Source: Isoetes taiwanensis (Eukaryota; Streptophyta; Lycopodiopsida; Isoetales; Isoetaceae). Taken from it: 64,000 nucleotides of DNA. How positions within the stretch are numbered: the stretch's first letter is position 1; each line of letters opens with the position of its first letter. A program made the position numbers and the translations under genes. The stretch spans positions 7,562,992-7,626,991 of the forward strand of contig JAJEKV010000058.1 of assembly GCA_021234155.1 (NCBI GenBank). The letters run 5' to 3'. This document shows, in pieces, positions 1 through 10,269 of the stretch. The notes under the pieces were generated by a model. It saw only the letters and a list, made by a program, of their open reading frames with translations. It had not been told where the DNA came from and did no database searches.

Positions 1-1480
1 CCGATTAGTTGTACTCAAGTTTCTTTATACTTGTGCCATCAAGACCATTTTTCCTTTGAGGTGAACTAATTGTGTGTTCTGTTTGAAGCAGAAATATTTT
101 TTCAAGATCAGACATTTTCAAAAAGAGCAAGAGAAAATTCTATTCATCAAAAAAGGTACACAAGTTACAAAAGAGAGGATCCTCTCATAGAAAACCAATG
201 CTATCAGCATTTCCTGAAGGGATAGTAGGAATCTTGTCTGAAGGAGATCCATCTGCAGCATCTAAGAGACTGTTATATATCGGTAAAAAAAATTGTCCAT
301 GGTACCAAACACATAATGATCTTCACTCCGGAGATTCTCTCGGGGAGTTTGAAATGCATCTCTTTTATCATGAGAAGCATCAAGTAACCATAGCTATCGC
401 TAGCATCCCGTGGGAGTAGTATAAGCGCCTATACATCCAAATTGAGCATCTGTCGACTCATGATGATGCTTACACAAAAAGTAGTGCATATGTAGCATCG
501 AATGCATTCCCTTGTAAAAATTCTCGCCCACAGAGCCTTTGTGTTACGATACTGCGGTCTTTGCTAGTTTCTCTTGATAAGTCTTTTGCCCAAGGAAACA
601 CTCCATGGCAAGGTGATCATGGTTCATGTCTTTTTTGTAGAGTTCCTTTTTCGAGTCGGGGGTAGTTTTGGTCAACATTTTTGCCTTCCCATATACTTGC
701 CTCGTAAATGCATGTGCACCTGAGTAAATTTCCACGAGGAAGAGGTTCTTCATTAATTAAAACATTGTCCCATTCTCGCATCGTATGCATTTCTTGCAAT
801 GTGTCTGGATTACACCATAAGGAATAGGTACTCACGTAGCTGGATCAAGCTCGGGAAGCACTCCTAAATTGCTCGGATCATTTTGTTACATTGTCCCGGA
901 TAGGTGTATGGTAAGAAAAAGGAGCCATGATCGGCAAGGGAGGTCGAAGTTTTCCGAAAGCCTGGCAGAGGAGGAGCAAATTAGGGTTCGAGCTCGATGG
1001 TTTGAATTTTTTGGTGTGAAGGTTTGAATTTTTAGTTTGAAATACATTCAATGGTTGTATGAGCCAAATTTCTTGAATAGTAGAAGTTTAGTTAAATAGG
1101 GTAGAGATTTGCTATGCTTTAACAATTTTGAGTGTTGTCATTTCAGTCCATTTGCTCATTACTCTTATTTGTCTTAAGTTGGCCTCTTTCCATCTAGCCC
1201 TTGCTTCCATATGAAATTTTCAGAGTGCTAATCCTACATTGTTACTCATCCCTTTATTTGGCACTCATGCTAATTTGATTATCATTGTCATATGCAGGTT
1301 CATCCACTTCTTCTCCATATTCACCTGTCTTGAGTTGTCCTACCCTCCATTTGATCTTATTTTCTTATCACTCTCTCCATTACCTTATACTCTGCCTCAT
1401 ATTTCCCACCACTGCAGAGTAATTCTATTCCCTCCACCACTTGTTGATATTTTGAAGACCTTCAGTTAGCATTTCTTTCC
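1..1480. other. Unassigned repeat-like DNA
   Basis: I see no supportable gene here. Short ORFs occur on both strands: about 73 codons at 198-419 on the plus strand, and two overlapping ones at 544-835 on the minus strand. None carries a recognisable motif or connects into a longer frame. The stretch ends in pyrimidine-rich sequence around 1300-1450 that leads into the LTR-like region. Confidence 0.4.
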
Positions 1481-1489
1481 TTTGAGGCT

Positions 1490-3885
1490 GAGGGGACCAG
1501 CCTCATTCTTTCCTTTGAGGAGATGTTGCCCCTTTTTGGGCAACATGGACCATCATGATACCTAGAGTTTCAAGATTGGAAGATACTTGTCAAAGTTTGG
1601 AAGACTTGTGGTTTCTTTTGAGGTTTCATCTTAAGTTACTTTCTCATCACTCATATGGTAAGAGTTAGTGCTATTTTGATCCTGCTAGAGTTTGGAAGAA
1701 ATTGGTTCAAGTTTGGAAGACCCTTGGGATCTTGGTTGTATAGCCTAATTCTTTCCTTTGAGGAAGTTTTCTAGTTACATTCTTATTTCTTGAAGACCAG
1801 GCAAAGAATATTGCAAGCTATACAAGGAGTCATTACCATGTTGCTCATATTCACTCATATGAAACTAAATGGAGTTGCACCCATGATTTGGAAGTCACAC
1901 ATATGAAGATGCACTTAGAAGTGGAATTGCTCTTATTTTGGCCTTGAAGATTGGAAGACCTTTTTAGAAGTTTGGAAGACCCTAGGGCCTTGAGCAAAGT
2001 TATGTTCATCATAAGGTATGATTTGAGCTTTTGAGATATGATCATGTGCTCTGGGGGTTCAGCCTTCATCCATTTCATCCATCCTACATCCACCTTCCTT
2101 TCATTTTTTTTATATACCTCATTTTCACCCTGTCATGCCTTCTTTTCAATTACCTCACTACCTATATTTTATTGGCCTCACCTCCACTTGTGAATTGCTC
2201 TCAAGAGATCATGAAAAACCTCAAGAGCAAAGAAGCTTGAATTTTACCTTCATTCTATCACCCTAAATCCTACCATAGCCTTTTTTTTTCCTATTTTTCC
2301 ACCCTTTTCCTATGATTTTTTCACCATTTCCAAGGTTGAAAATTCATTGACCATGGTCAAAATGGCCAAAATTTCAAGTATCTCAATTTGACCTGAAAAC
2401 ACTCTAGATTTGAAGCTTGGCAAAAAATAGCTAGGTTGGCCTTTTCAAAATTCAAAAAGACATGGGAAACCCTCAAATATCATTTCTTGGGATGCGTGCC
2501 AAAAAATAAAAACCTATTCTAGCCTATCTACCCTATCTAATTTTGCATAGTTCCGGTCACCCCCATTTTTCCACGTGGCGGCCAGGGCGTGGGGGCGGTT
2601 GCTGGTGTCCCCTCCTGGTGGCATAAATTTAATAGCTGCTCGCATTATTCCTTATATACCTTAGCCGCCAGACTTCGGTTGTGCAGGTGGGATATATAAG
2701 CCCTTGAGAATTTTTGATAAACCCTAAGAAATAGAGGAACCGCTAAATCCGCCAATTCGTGCCTAAACCCGATTGAATCCGCCAATTTCCTCACCAAATT
2801 AGTTCCTAAACCTTTTTCCAAACCCCGGAACCCTTTGTGGCACTTGATTGATAGAAACTTGCTTTCGATTAGGGCGGAAATCATTGAACCGAAGCTGGTT
2901 TTTGGGAAGGACGGTTTTTAATCTGGGAATACAGATCATTTTTTTACCCCTCGAGATATACCTGTGATGCGGGCGATTTCTATATTCTCGATATTCTCTT
3001 GATCCTGTTCTACCTCAAATTCGCTAATCCCCGCCGAGATTGAAGATTATTTGTATTTTGATTGAAGACCTAAGCTTCTGTTGACTTATTTGACATCAAA
3101 ACTCCCTCGCTACTCAAATTATCTTATTATTTTTCTTTTCGATAATTTTTGGGTTTTCGAAGTTGACAATGCCTTGGGATCTGTTCTCAAGCATTATCCA
3201 CGGTATTACTTGCCGAGAATTCTAAACTCTGTGATATCTTATGATTTGAATGCATATTCATTGCACGGACAAATAGTGTTTCCATCTTCTTTTGTTTCAA
3301 GTTGTTCTGGCTGTCTAAACTAATAGAAACCAGATATTTAAAGTAGAATCCAAATTAATAGTCGTGTCCCATTCTTTAAAAGGTTTGAGTATTGCTTATA
3401 TGTAAAGAAAACAAAGCAAAATAGTTTTTCCATAATCTGTCATAAAGCGTGATGTAAATCGAGACTTTGGCCCATCTCAGTAAATATCATAGTGTTTGCT
3501 TGTCAAGAAAACCTTATGCACATGATCTAGAGTTTATTTTGAAGCTGTTTATACAAATTCCAACTCAAGATTTATCACCAAACTATATTTGCAAATTTTG
3601 GCTCTCTGTTTTGGCATTGACCAATTTTTGACTGAACTTTGACATTGATTTTCTTGGTCTTCCCCTATCCAAATCGAGACAGACTTTCACCAGTAGTTCC
3701 CTCTACTTGTCTATAACTCATACCAAAAACCAAAACTCAAAAATCTTAAAGGGTGTGACTGCAAGATTGATTTTTGCTCTGACAGTTTTTTCTGCTTCAG
3801 GGACTGTAGTGATTTTGACAAAACCAGCATTTGAAATTGAGTTCTTTTGCTTTATATGATTAAGGATTGATCACCCTAAGTGATC
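1490..3885 (+). repeat. LTR/leader-like region of Ty3/gypsy element
   Basis: This non-coding stretch lies directly upstream of a gypsy gag-pol region. It contains recurring short motifs (CCTTTGAGG; TTTGGAAGACC near 1590-1990) and has no long frame. It ends just before a possible primer-binding site at 3886. A second copy of the terminal part (AAGTGATCTGGAG at 3878 and again at 24186) shows that this end is a repeated element boundary. I could not find a matching 3' LTR, so the LTR limits are not defined. The downstream end of the element appears to be lost near 13.5 kb. Confidence 0.4.
2648..2700 (+). promoter_or_regulatory. TATA-like motifs in LTR-like leader
   Basis: Two TATA-like motifs, CCTTATATACC near 2650 and GGGATATATAAGCCC near 2688-2702, lie in the LTR-like region upstream of gag. 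GATATATAAG is a good plant TATA match and could mark the start of the retroelement transcript. Orientation and spacing fit, but no transcript evidence is available. Confidence 0.35.
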
Positions 3886-3900
3886 TGGAGGTCCTGACCA
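3886..3900 (+). other. Putative tRNA-Gln primer-binding site
   Basis: TGGAGGTCC at 3886-3894 matches the complement of a plant tRNA-Gln 3' end (…GGACCTCCA) over nine bases and then diverges. The related sequence at 24194 reads TGGAGTCC, one base shorter. The position between the LTR-like leader and gag is right for a PBS, but the match is short. Confidence 0.35.
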
Positions 3901-4029
3901 GTTTGTTTACACTTCCTTTGAGGTTAGGCTAAAATTCCAGGTTTTAGGCTAACACCTACATCCATCATTCTTCTGGCCATACGCCTCTACCTTCACAACC
4001 ATCATCTCCTCCGGGCGGACAGGGATATC

Positions 4030-5240
4030 CACATGTCTCTTTTGCTCCTCCCCAGGAATTTCCCTTCCCTACATTTCCCACCACTCTTCCTGTTTACAAC
4101 CTTATATTACCGACCTCAAAACCAATGCTCAGGCACCTTCAGTACCTCCCCCTCAGTCACCCCTTCATCAGGGTCTTTCAGGCACCATGCCACCTCCAAC
4201 TCCACCTCAATATAATCCTTATCCAGTTCCTATCCAGCCAAGCACTTTCACCTCTACCTTTCAGACCCTTAAGCTGACCTATCCAACCTTTAGCAACACG
4301 AAAGGCAAACCTTTAGACCAAAGTGCTCAGGCCCACATGGAAGAATTTGAGGCTCTGGCTGTCCTAAATGGTCATGCACAACCTCAACTGAAATTCCATA
4401 TCTTTTCCACCACACTGCGTGGCTCTCCTCATCAATGACTTATGTCCAACAAAAGCCACTGGAAACAAGATTGGTCGTAAATGAAATGGCGCTTTCTTTC
4501 TCACTATGGAAACCGGATGATGATCAACTTCATCTCAAGCAACTCAATGACCTTCAACAAGAGCCCACGAGTCCGCCCGGGGATTTTCTGGATCGACTTC
4601 ACATTACGCTCAAGAAACTCAAGGAGTACCCGAGCCACGAGGCGGATCTTGGTGCGGTTTCTCCAAGGACTTCCTCGCCTATCCAGACTCATGGTGAATA
4701 CTGCGCCCGAAGACTTTAGAGCGGGGCTATTGACCTTGTCAATCACTCGGTCAATGTCTCCTCCCGGTGGTGTGGCTCTTCGGAGCTCCCTTTCATTCCA
4801 CCGGTCATGGTTCCACAAAAGCGCTGTCCAACCTCAACCGCCACTCCGCGGATGCGGTCGGATCGGTGCCATATCTCGCGCAAATACCAAGGCCACTTGG
4901 CAAATGAATGCAACTCCACCAATGGCCCGCCTCATTGTAAAAGATGCAACATGTGTAATCATGCCCGCGGAAGAGTGCACTCGCACTCATCCTACACCTT
5001 TACGCAACAAAGCTGTTTTATCAAGTGCAAACAACACCTCAACCCAACAATCGCAATATCGGCCGCAACCACCTGCGGGCTCAACACGATCCACTCTATC
5101 AGCTTAGGGGGCAACAACGGGGACCCAACACCGCCCCCCTTTTGATCCTTCTAAAGCTCGGTGTTATTATCAGCATCACGAATGGGGTCATACCACCGCG
5201 GCATGTCCTCAACTTCCACAAGTTTGGTGCGACTTCCTAG
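4030..5240 (+). pseudogene. gag: Ty3/gypsy gag, frameshifted
   Basis: This is a decayed gag region. A proline-rich N-terminus (about 4030-4250) leads into a gag-like core around 4270-4440 (LTYPTFSNTKGKPLDQSAQ, STTLRGSPHQ). The frame stops with TGA at 4436-4438, and similarity continues in other frames (FLSHYGNRMM, then DFLDRLHITLKKLKEYPSHE) to about 4660. Near 5158-5200 the peptide CYYQHHEWGHTTAACPQ looks like a zinc knuckle, but it has QH where CX2CX4HX4C requires a second Cys. At least two frameshifts and one stop make it non-functional as it stands. It leads directly into the protease/pol region. Confidence 0.7.
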
Positions 5241-6355
5241 CACCAATCGGACCACCGGTCCGCCTCCGCGCTTACCAACTTTGGATTGCCAATGGCAAAC
5301 AAGGCCAGCGTCCGTTCTTTGGAAGCCACCTCGCGTACCTCAGCAATCACGCTATCAACCAGCTCCTGCCAATCAACCTCAGATGGATCAACAAGCACAG
5401 GAAGAAATTTTTCAGGCTCTTAATCCTCCCGTTCAGCCGTCAAATTGGGTTGGTTTGGTTTCACGCCAAACCAGGGCGTCACGTCCCTTAACCATTCTTC
5501 CTCATGGCACGCAACCTGCCTTTGCAGTGGACACAATCCCTCATGCAGAGGACAAAAAGGTTCACTTTGCACCTGACTTGGAAAAACTCATGCCTCATGT
5601 CATGCCTAAAGTACGCCAAAGCATTCTGAACCTCATGCAAGCTGCTAAAGGCCGCACGTTGGCTAATGTTCATGCCACCACCAGAGCTCAACAAAGACAA
5701 GAAGCACCTTCCACATCTCAACCTCCACGCTCTCAGACATATCCGAATATTGCTGCAGAGGTTGACCTACTCAAAGAAGTTGCTGCTTCATTACCACGCA
5801 CTCCAGCACCCGTGGATCCAGCAGATCCTTTTTCTCATGTGCCTCTGGAACTCCAAGAGGAGCTGGCAAAAATCAAAATTCCCTTAAGTTTGGCAACAAT
5901 TTTGAAACTCTGTCCTGCTCTCAAGGACCAGTTACCACTCCCGACCGTTTTAGTTGGGGCTGTTGCTACCTCTACACCCACGGTCTATGCCACGGTGGGC
6001 AATCAACAAGTCAACCATGTTCAAATTGACGGAGGTAGCGCAGTTAATCTCATCACGGATAAACTCCGCAAACAAATGGACATCACACAACTCTATCGTG
6101 CCCCATATGACATCAAATTGGCTAATGGCCATATCACGAGACCTCAAGGCGTCACACCTCTTCTTCACATCAACATTGGTGATCTCCGATTCCCCTTAGA
6201 ATTCGGTGTTTGGAAGGCTGGAGAAGATCCAGGTGATTATGAAATGTTGGTCGGCAGACCTTTTCTCCGCCAGGCCAAGAGTATCCATTACTGGGCCACG
6301 GATCAGTTAGTCATCACAGATGGTCACCTCAATGCCACTATGGACTTGGAAACGG
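5161..6355 (+). pseudogene. Ty3/gypsy aspartic protease region
   Basis: This is an open frame of more than 1 kb. The aspartic-protease motif VQIDGGSAVNLI lies near 6020-6060, in the D-[ST/G]-G form that plant Tat/Athila-like elements often show as IDGG. It is followed by a second half with YEMLVGRPFLRQ near 6240-6275. Upstream is a Pro/Gln-rich linker from gag. Around 6345 the likely pol frame shifts, because the acidic linker continues in the next frame into the RT domain. The Asp is present, so the domain itself could once have been active. Confidence 0.7.
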
Positions 6356-6469
6356 CAAGATCATTTCCGTCGACCATGCTGAACCCTCTCTCTCCGACAC
6401 CGATTCAGAAGACGCCCAGAATATCTATCAAGTTCAGGCTCCACCTGCGAGTCTGCCTCTGTCATCCTA

Positions 6470-7680
6470 CCCCGAATATGCTAATCCTTGGGGAGAAATG
6501 ACTCTTGATCAGGACCAGGCTGTGGCTGCCTTGCTTGACCCCTACCTGGCTCCTTGCAATCGCATCCAACGTGTTGATCCCTTTTCCGATGCCAAACTTC
6601 ATCCTGATCCTGTTGATGTACACGCTGTCATGACGCAACCTATGCTTGATGAAAATCAGCAACCTCTCTTTTTTACCACGCAGAGCGCCACTCATCCTGT
6701 CATGCTTCAACCTCCTGCACATATTGTCCAAGACACGGAAGTTATCCCACATATTCAAACTCCTGAAGTTGAGCTTGTGGACGTGGGCAACAATCAGCCT
6801 GTCCGCATTGCTGCCAATCTTCCGACACCCTATCGTAACAGGGCCATCACGCTCTTCAAAAAGTTCAAACACATTTTCGCCTGGAGCTACAGAGACCTTC
6901 GGGGGATCAACAAAGCCTTGGGGGAACTCACCATTCCTACCAAATCCGATGCACGTCCCGTGTAGCAACGACAGTACCGGCTCAACCCAAATTACCGTGA
7001 TCGCGTCAAGGCAGAAATTGACAAACTCCTTGCTGCAGGTTTGATCTATGAGGTCAAACATTCTGCGTGGGTGAGCCCCATTGTCATTGCTCTCAAACAC
7101 AATGGAAAGATCCGTGTTTGCGTGGACTACAGGAAACTAAATCAGGCCACGGAGCGTGATCATTTTCCACTTCCCTTCACAGACCAGGTTCTGGAAGAGG
7201 TCGCTGGACATGAGATGTACTCCTTCATGGATGGTTTTTCTGGCTACAATCAGATCTCAATCAAAGAATATGATCAACTCAAGACTACTTTCACCACCCC
7301 GTGGGGCACTTTTGCCTACAAGGTGGTTCCTTTTGGATTATCAAACTCTCCATCAACGTTTCAACGCATAATGCTCTCAGTTTTTCATGATTTTATGAAG
7401 GAAAATCCCTTTTTGCAAATTTTTCAAGATGACTTCTTTGCCTACAGTTCCATGGCTGACCATTTGGATAAATTGGAACTCGTCTTTCAGAAATGTGATG
7501 AGTCCGGCATTAGTCTCAATCCTGAGAAATGCACCTTTTTGCGTCACCCGGTGTTACGTTAGGGACCGTTGTCGCAAGAAAGCGGTATCACCACGGATCT
7601 GCCAAAATCGGTTGTGTGCTCAAGGCTCAAGCACCAGCCAATATCAAGGAGACACGCTCTTTCACGGGTAAGGTAAATTA
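6470..7680 (+). pseudogene. pol: Ty3/gypsy reverse transcriptase
   Basis: RT motifs appear in order: SAWVSPIVIALKHNGKIRVC, VDYRKLNQAT, FMDGFSGYNQI, TTFTTPWGTFAYKVVPFGLS, then FQDDFFAYS at the catalytic site where Y/FLDDF is usual, and GISLNPEKCTF. MDGFSGYNQI together with DDF-YS points to the Tat/Ogre-type non-chromovirus side of Ty3/gypsy. A single in-frame TAG at 6963-6965, probably from CAG, interrupts the frame. A frameshift near 7545 moves the connection domain (SFTGKVNYYSTFIRGGS) to another frame. Confidence 0.88.
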
Positions 7681-8240
7681 CTACTCCACCTTCATTCGGG
7701 GTGGCAGCCATTGCGAGATCCCATTCATAAACTCACGGGTGATGAATCCACACGGGCTTGGAATTCCGGAAGTCGCTTTCCAACAGTTGAAGTTTTTTCT
7801 TACTCAGGCCCCGGTACTTGTTCCTCCTCAATGGGACAAGCCCTTTCATGTCCATGTAGATGTCTCGGCGTTCGCTATTGGAGCTGTTATTTCTCAAGAA
7901 TATGATGCGCACATTGACAAACCAAACAGATATGCCAGCAGAAAACTCAATTCTGGCTGAAAGAACTTCTCGCCCACGAGGCGTGAAGCCTTGGGTTTAA
8001 TTTTCTGTGTCCAACGCTTCCGTCATTATCTTTTAGGCAGTCAGATCAAATTCTTTATTGACCACCAAGCACTCCTTTATTTGATCAACAAATCCACGCC
8101 CACGGGCCGCATTGCTCGTTGGGTCCTCCTTCTGCAAGAATTTGCACCTTTTGAAATTGTTCACAAGGCAGGCAAATCTCATGTTGTCCCGGATTATCTT
8201 TCACGCATCCACACAGATGATCCCTCCACGGGAGTCTCAG
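7680..8240 (+). pseudogene. Ty3/gypsy RNase H
   Basis: The RNase H domain continues from RT: KPFHVHVDVSAFAIGAVIS (first catalytic Asp), an in-frame TGA at 7958-7960, then FSPTRREALGLIFCVQRF, QIKFFIDHQALLYLI and HKAGKSHVVPDYLSRIHT. Both the FxxDHxAL and the VPDYLSR signatures are clear. The order RT-RNase H-integrase confirms Ty3/gypsy rather than Copia. The frame is closed only by the one stop in this section. Confidence 0.85.
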
Positions 8241-9619
8241 ACGCCTTTCCTGATGCTCAACTCTTTCTGGTCACGGCAACACCATATTGGTTCCACAACT
8301 TTCAACAGTATCTCCTCACAAGTGCTCTTCCACCAGAGGACGCCACGCTCTCTCCAGCCAAGCGTCAATCCCGTCGACACCAATTTCTTCGCGAGGTCCG
8401 TGACTACACCATGGTTGCAGGCCATCTTTACAAAAAGGGCAAGGATACCGTCCTTCGACGCTGTGTTCTCCCTCATGAAGCCCCAGATATTGTCCGAGAA
8501 GCCCATGAAGGGCTCGGTGGTGGTCATTTTCATGGTGACACCACGGCCCGAAAAATCCTTCTTGCAGGTTATTTTTGGCCCACGCTCTTCAAAGACGCTC
8601 ACGCCCACGCCCGCACGTGTGACGCTTGTCGTGTGGGAAAAGCCCACGCCCGTGGCGGCTCTTCCATTGACCCCGGCCGCCACGCCACTTCCTTTTCAGC
8701 AAATGGGGATGGATTTTGTGGGACTCATTGATCCTCTGGCGCACACCCGTGTTCGCTACATTCTGGTTCTCACCGACTCACGCTACCAAATGGGGGAAAC
8801 TTGCGCACTTCCGGACAACACCGCAAAGCAAGCACACGACCAAGGTCATCTATCGACCAAATCATCACGCGTTTTGGCTGCCCCACGGAGCTGGTCAGTG
8901 ACCGAGGTGTCCATTTTCTCAATCATACTATCAAGGAGCTGACGGATTATCTACTGATCCATCATCACAAGAGCACCCCTTACTATCCTCAAGGGAACGG
9001 TTTGGTGAAAGCACCAACAAAACTCACGGTCACAATTCTCAAGAAAATTTGTGACGCTTCGACCGACCGGCAAAACAAGCTTCCTACAGTTCTTTGGGCT
9101 TACAATACTTGTTTCAAAATGGCTACTGGTCACACTCCTTTCAAATTGGTTTATGGTCAAGAAGCTCTCATGCCTTTTGAATACATTCTTCCTACTCTCC
9201 GTTTTCAACCGGGCTGACCCATAATCCGCTTCTTGCAGACTCAAAGAAAGGGTTTATCAATTGGAACAGTTGGATGAACTTAGGCGTGATGCTTACATTC
9301 GTGTTCTTCATGGACAAATGGTTGCAAAAAATCTTTACATGACAAGCGTATTAAGACAAAAACATTCAAAGAAGGAGATTTGGTTCTTCTTTATGATTCT
9401 CGTTACAAAAATTTTCCGGGCAAGTTAAAGTTTCGATGGCTTGGCCCTTATCAAATTGTTCAAGTGGAACGACCCAACGTTTTCAAGCTGGCTGAGTTAG
9501 ATGGAACTCCATTACCTACACTGGTTAATGGCTTTCGCCTCAAACAATTTCATACATCAGCAAGTGACAATCATACAACAGATACTGTTCCAGACACAAA
9601 CATAACAGATAGTGACTAA
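8240..9619 (+). pseudogene. Ty3/gypsy integrase, catalytic Glu replaced
   Basis: The HHCC zinc-binding motif spans about 8500-8640 (AHEGLGGGHFHG … CDACRVG). The catalytic core is spread over three frames: QQMGMDFVGLI (first Asp), then LVSDRGVHFL (second Asp), then YYPQGNGLVKAPTK. In the last motif the catalytic Glu (usual GNGxVE) is Lys, a GAA to AAA change. The C-terminal GPY/F-like motif FRWLGPYQIVQVE lies near 9435-9470 and the frame ends at 9619. No chromodomain is visible. With several frameshifts and the lost catalytic residue, this copy cannot integrate by itself. Confidence 0.85.
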
Positions 9620-9759
9620 CTGGCGGCATAATTATATTATATATAGGTGGAATTTTTACAAAATGTGGGCAGCGCCCATCTATCTCCGCTATGGGCACAG
9701 CGCTATGTACAAAAACGGGCTCAGAGCCCTATCTATTACGTCCTAAGAAGAAAAACCCT

Positions 9760-10026
9760 CTACTCCGGGTTCGGAGCAGAGGTGATACGCAGGATGTGGT
9801 ACCAGTTGTTCTCAGGGTCCCAGCGCAGGTGCAGAATCACCTCCATCCCGTTGGTATGGGAGTCGGCATGCTCAGCCATGCCGGCACACCACCCGTCCAT
9901 GGCAATGCCACGATTGTGGCACCGCCAGAGGTCCAGGCAGTCCATTTTACAAGTGATCCACTCCAGGCAGTTCGAAGGCATAGTGCACTTATCATGCAGA
10001 CCAGCAGCAGACATACTGAGCGCCAT
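9760..10026 (-). CDS. Antisense ORF in retroelement, Cys-rich 88 aa
   Basis: An 88-codon minus-strand frame starts with ATG at 10026 and sits between the pol stop and the second sense ORF of the gypsy element. It is preceded by a compact promoter: GGCTATATAAG (plus coordinates about 10057-10067) and ATTGG/CCAAT near 10093-10098, with an ACGT core near 10087. The protein has five Cys in its first half and a Trp-rich second half (LHLRWDPENNWYHILRI); no domain is recognised. Antisense ORFs are known in Tat-lineage elements, for example Grande. The sense strand is also open over this interval, so coding on the other strand remains possible. Confidence 0.45.
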   Translation of the reverse strand: MALSMSAAGLHDKCTMPSNCLEWITCKMDCLDLWRCHNRGIAMDGWCAGMAEHADSHTNGMEVILHLRWDPENNWYHILRITSAPNPE

Positions 10027-10049
10027 CGGATGTCTCCGCTTCGCTCACT

Positions 10050-10100
10050 GTTCGTCTTATATAGCCAACCGAGGACCTCCCTGCCGACGTGGACCAATCA
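10050..10100 (-). promoter_or_regulatory. TATA/CCAAT promoter for antisense ORF
   Basis: Read on the minus strand, this stretch gives GATTGGTCCACGTCGGC followed about 25 bases later by GGCTATATAAGACG. It is a CCAAT box, an ACGT element and a strong TATA box at normal plant spacing. The first ATG is about 31-39 bases beyond the TATA box, so the 5' leader would be very short, or translation would begin at the second ATG (10014). Confidence 0.5.
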
Positions 10101-10269
10101 GAAAATTCGCTAACGTGGTTGCAATGCAAGGCTGTTTCTAAATGGAGAATCTTTTCTCCCGCCGCATATCTAGCCATGGTACCTTCTGACACCTTCGTTT
10201 TAATGATATCTCACTTCGAGTTGCCAGCATTAAATGACATTCTATCTTTTAACGCCCGTCGAACATTAA

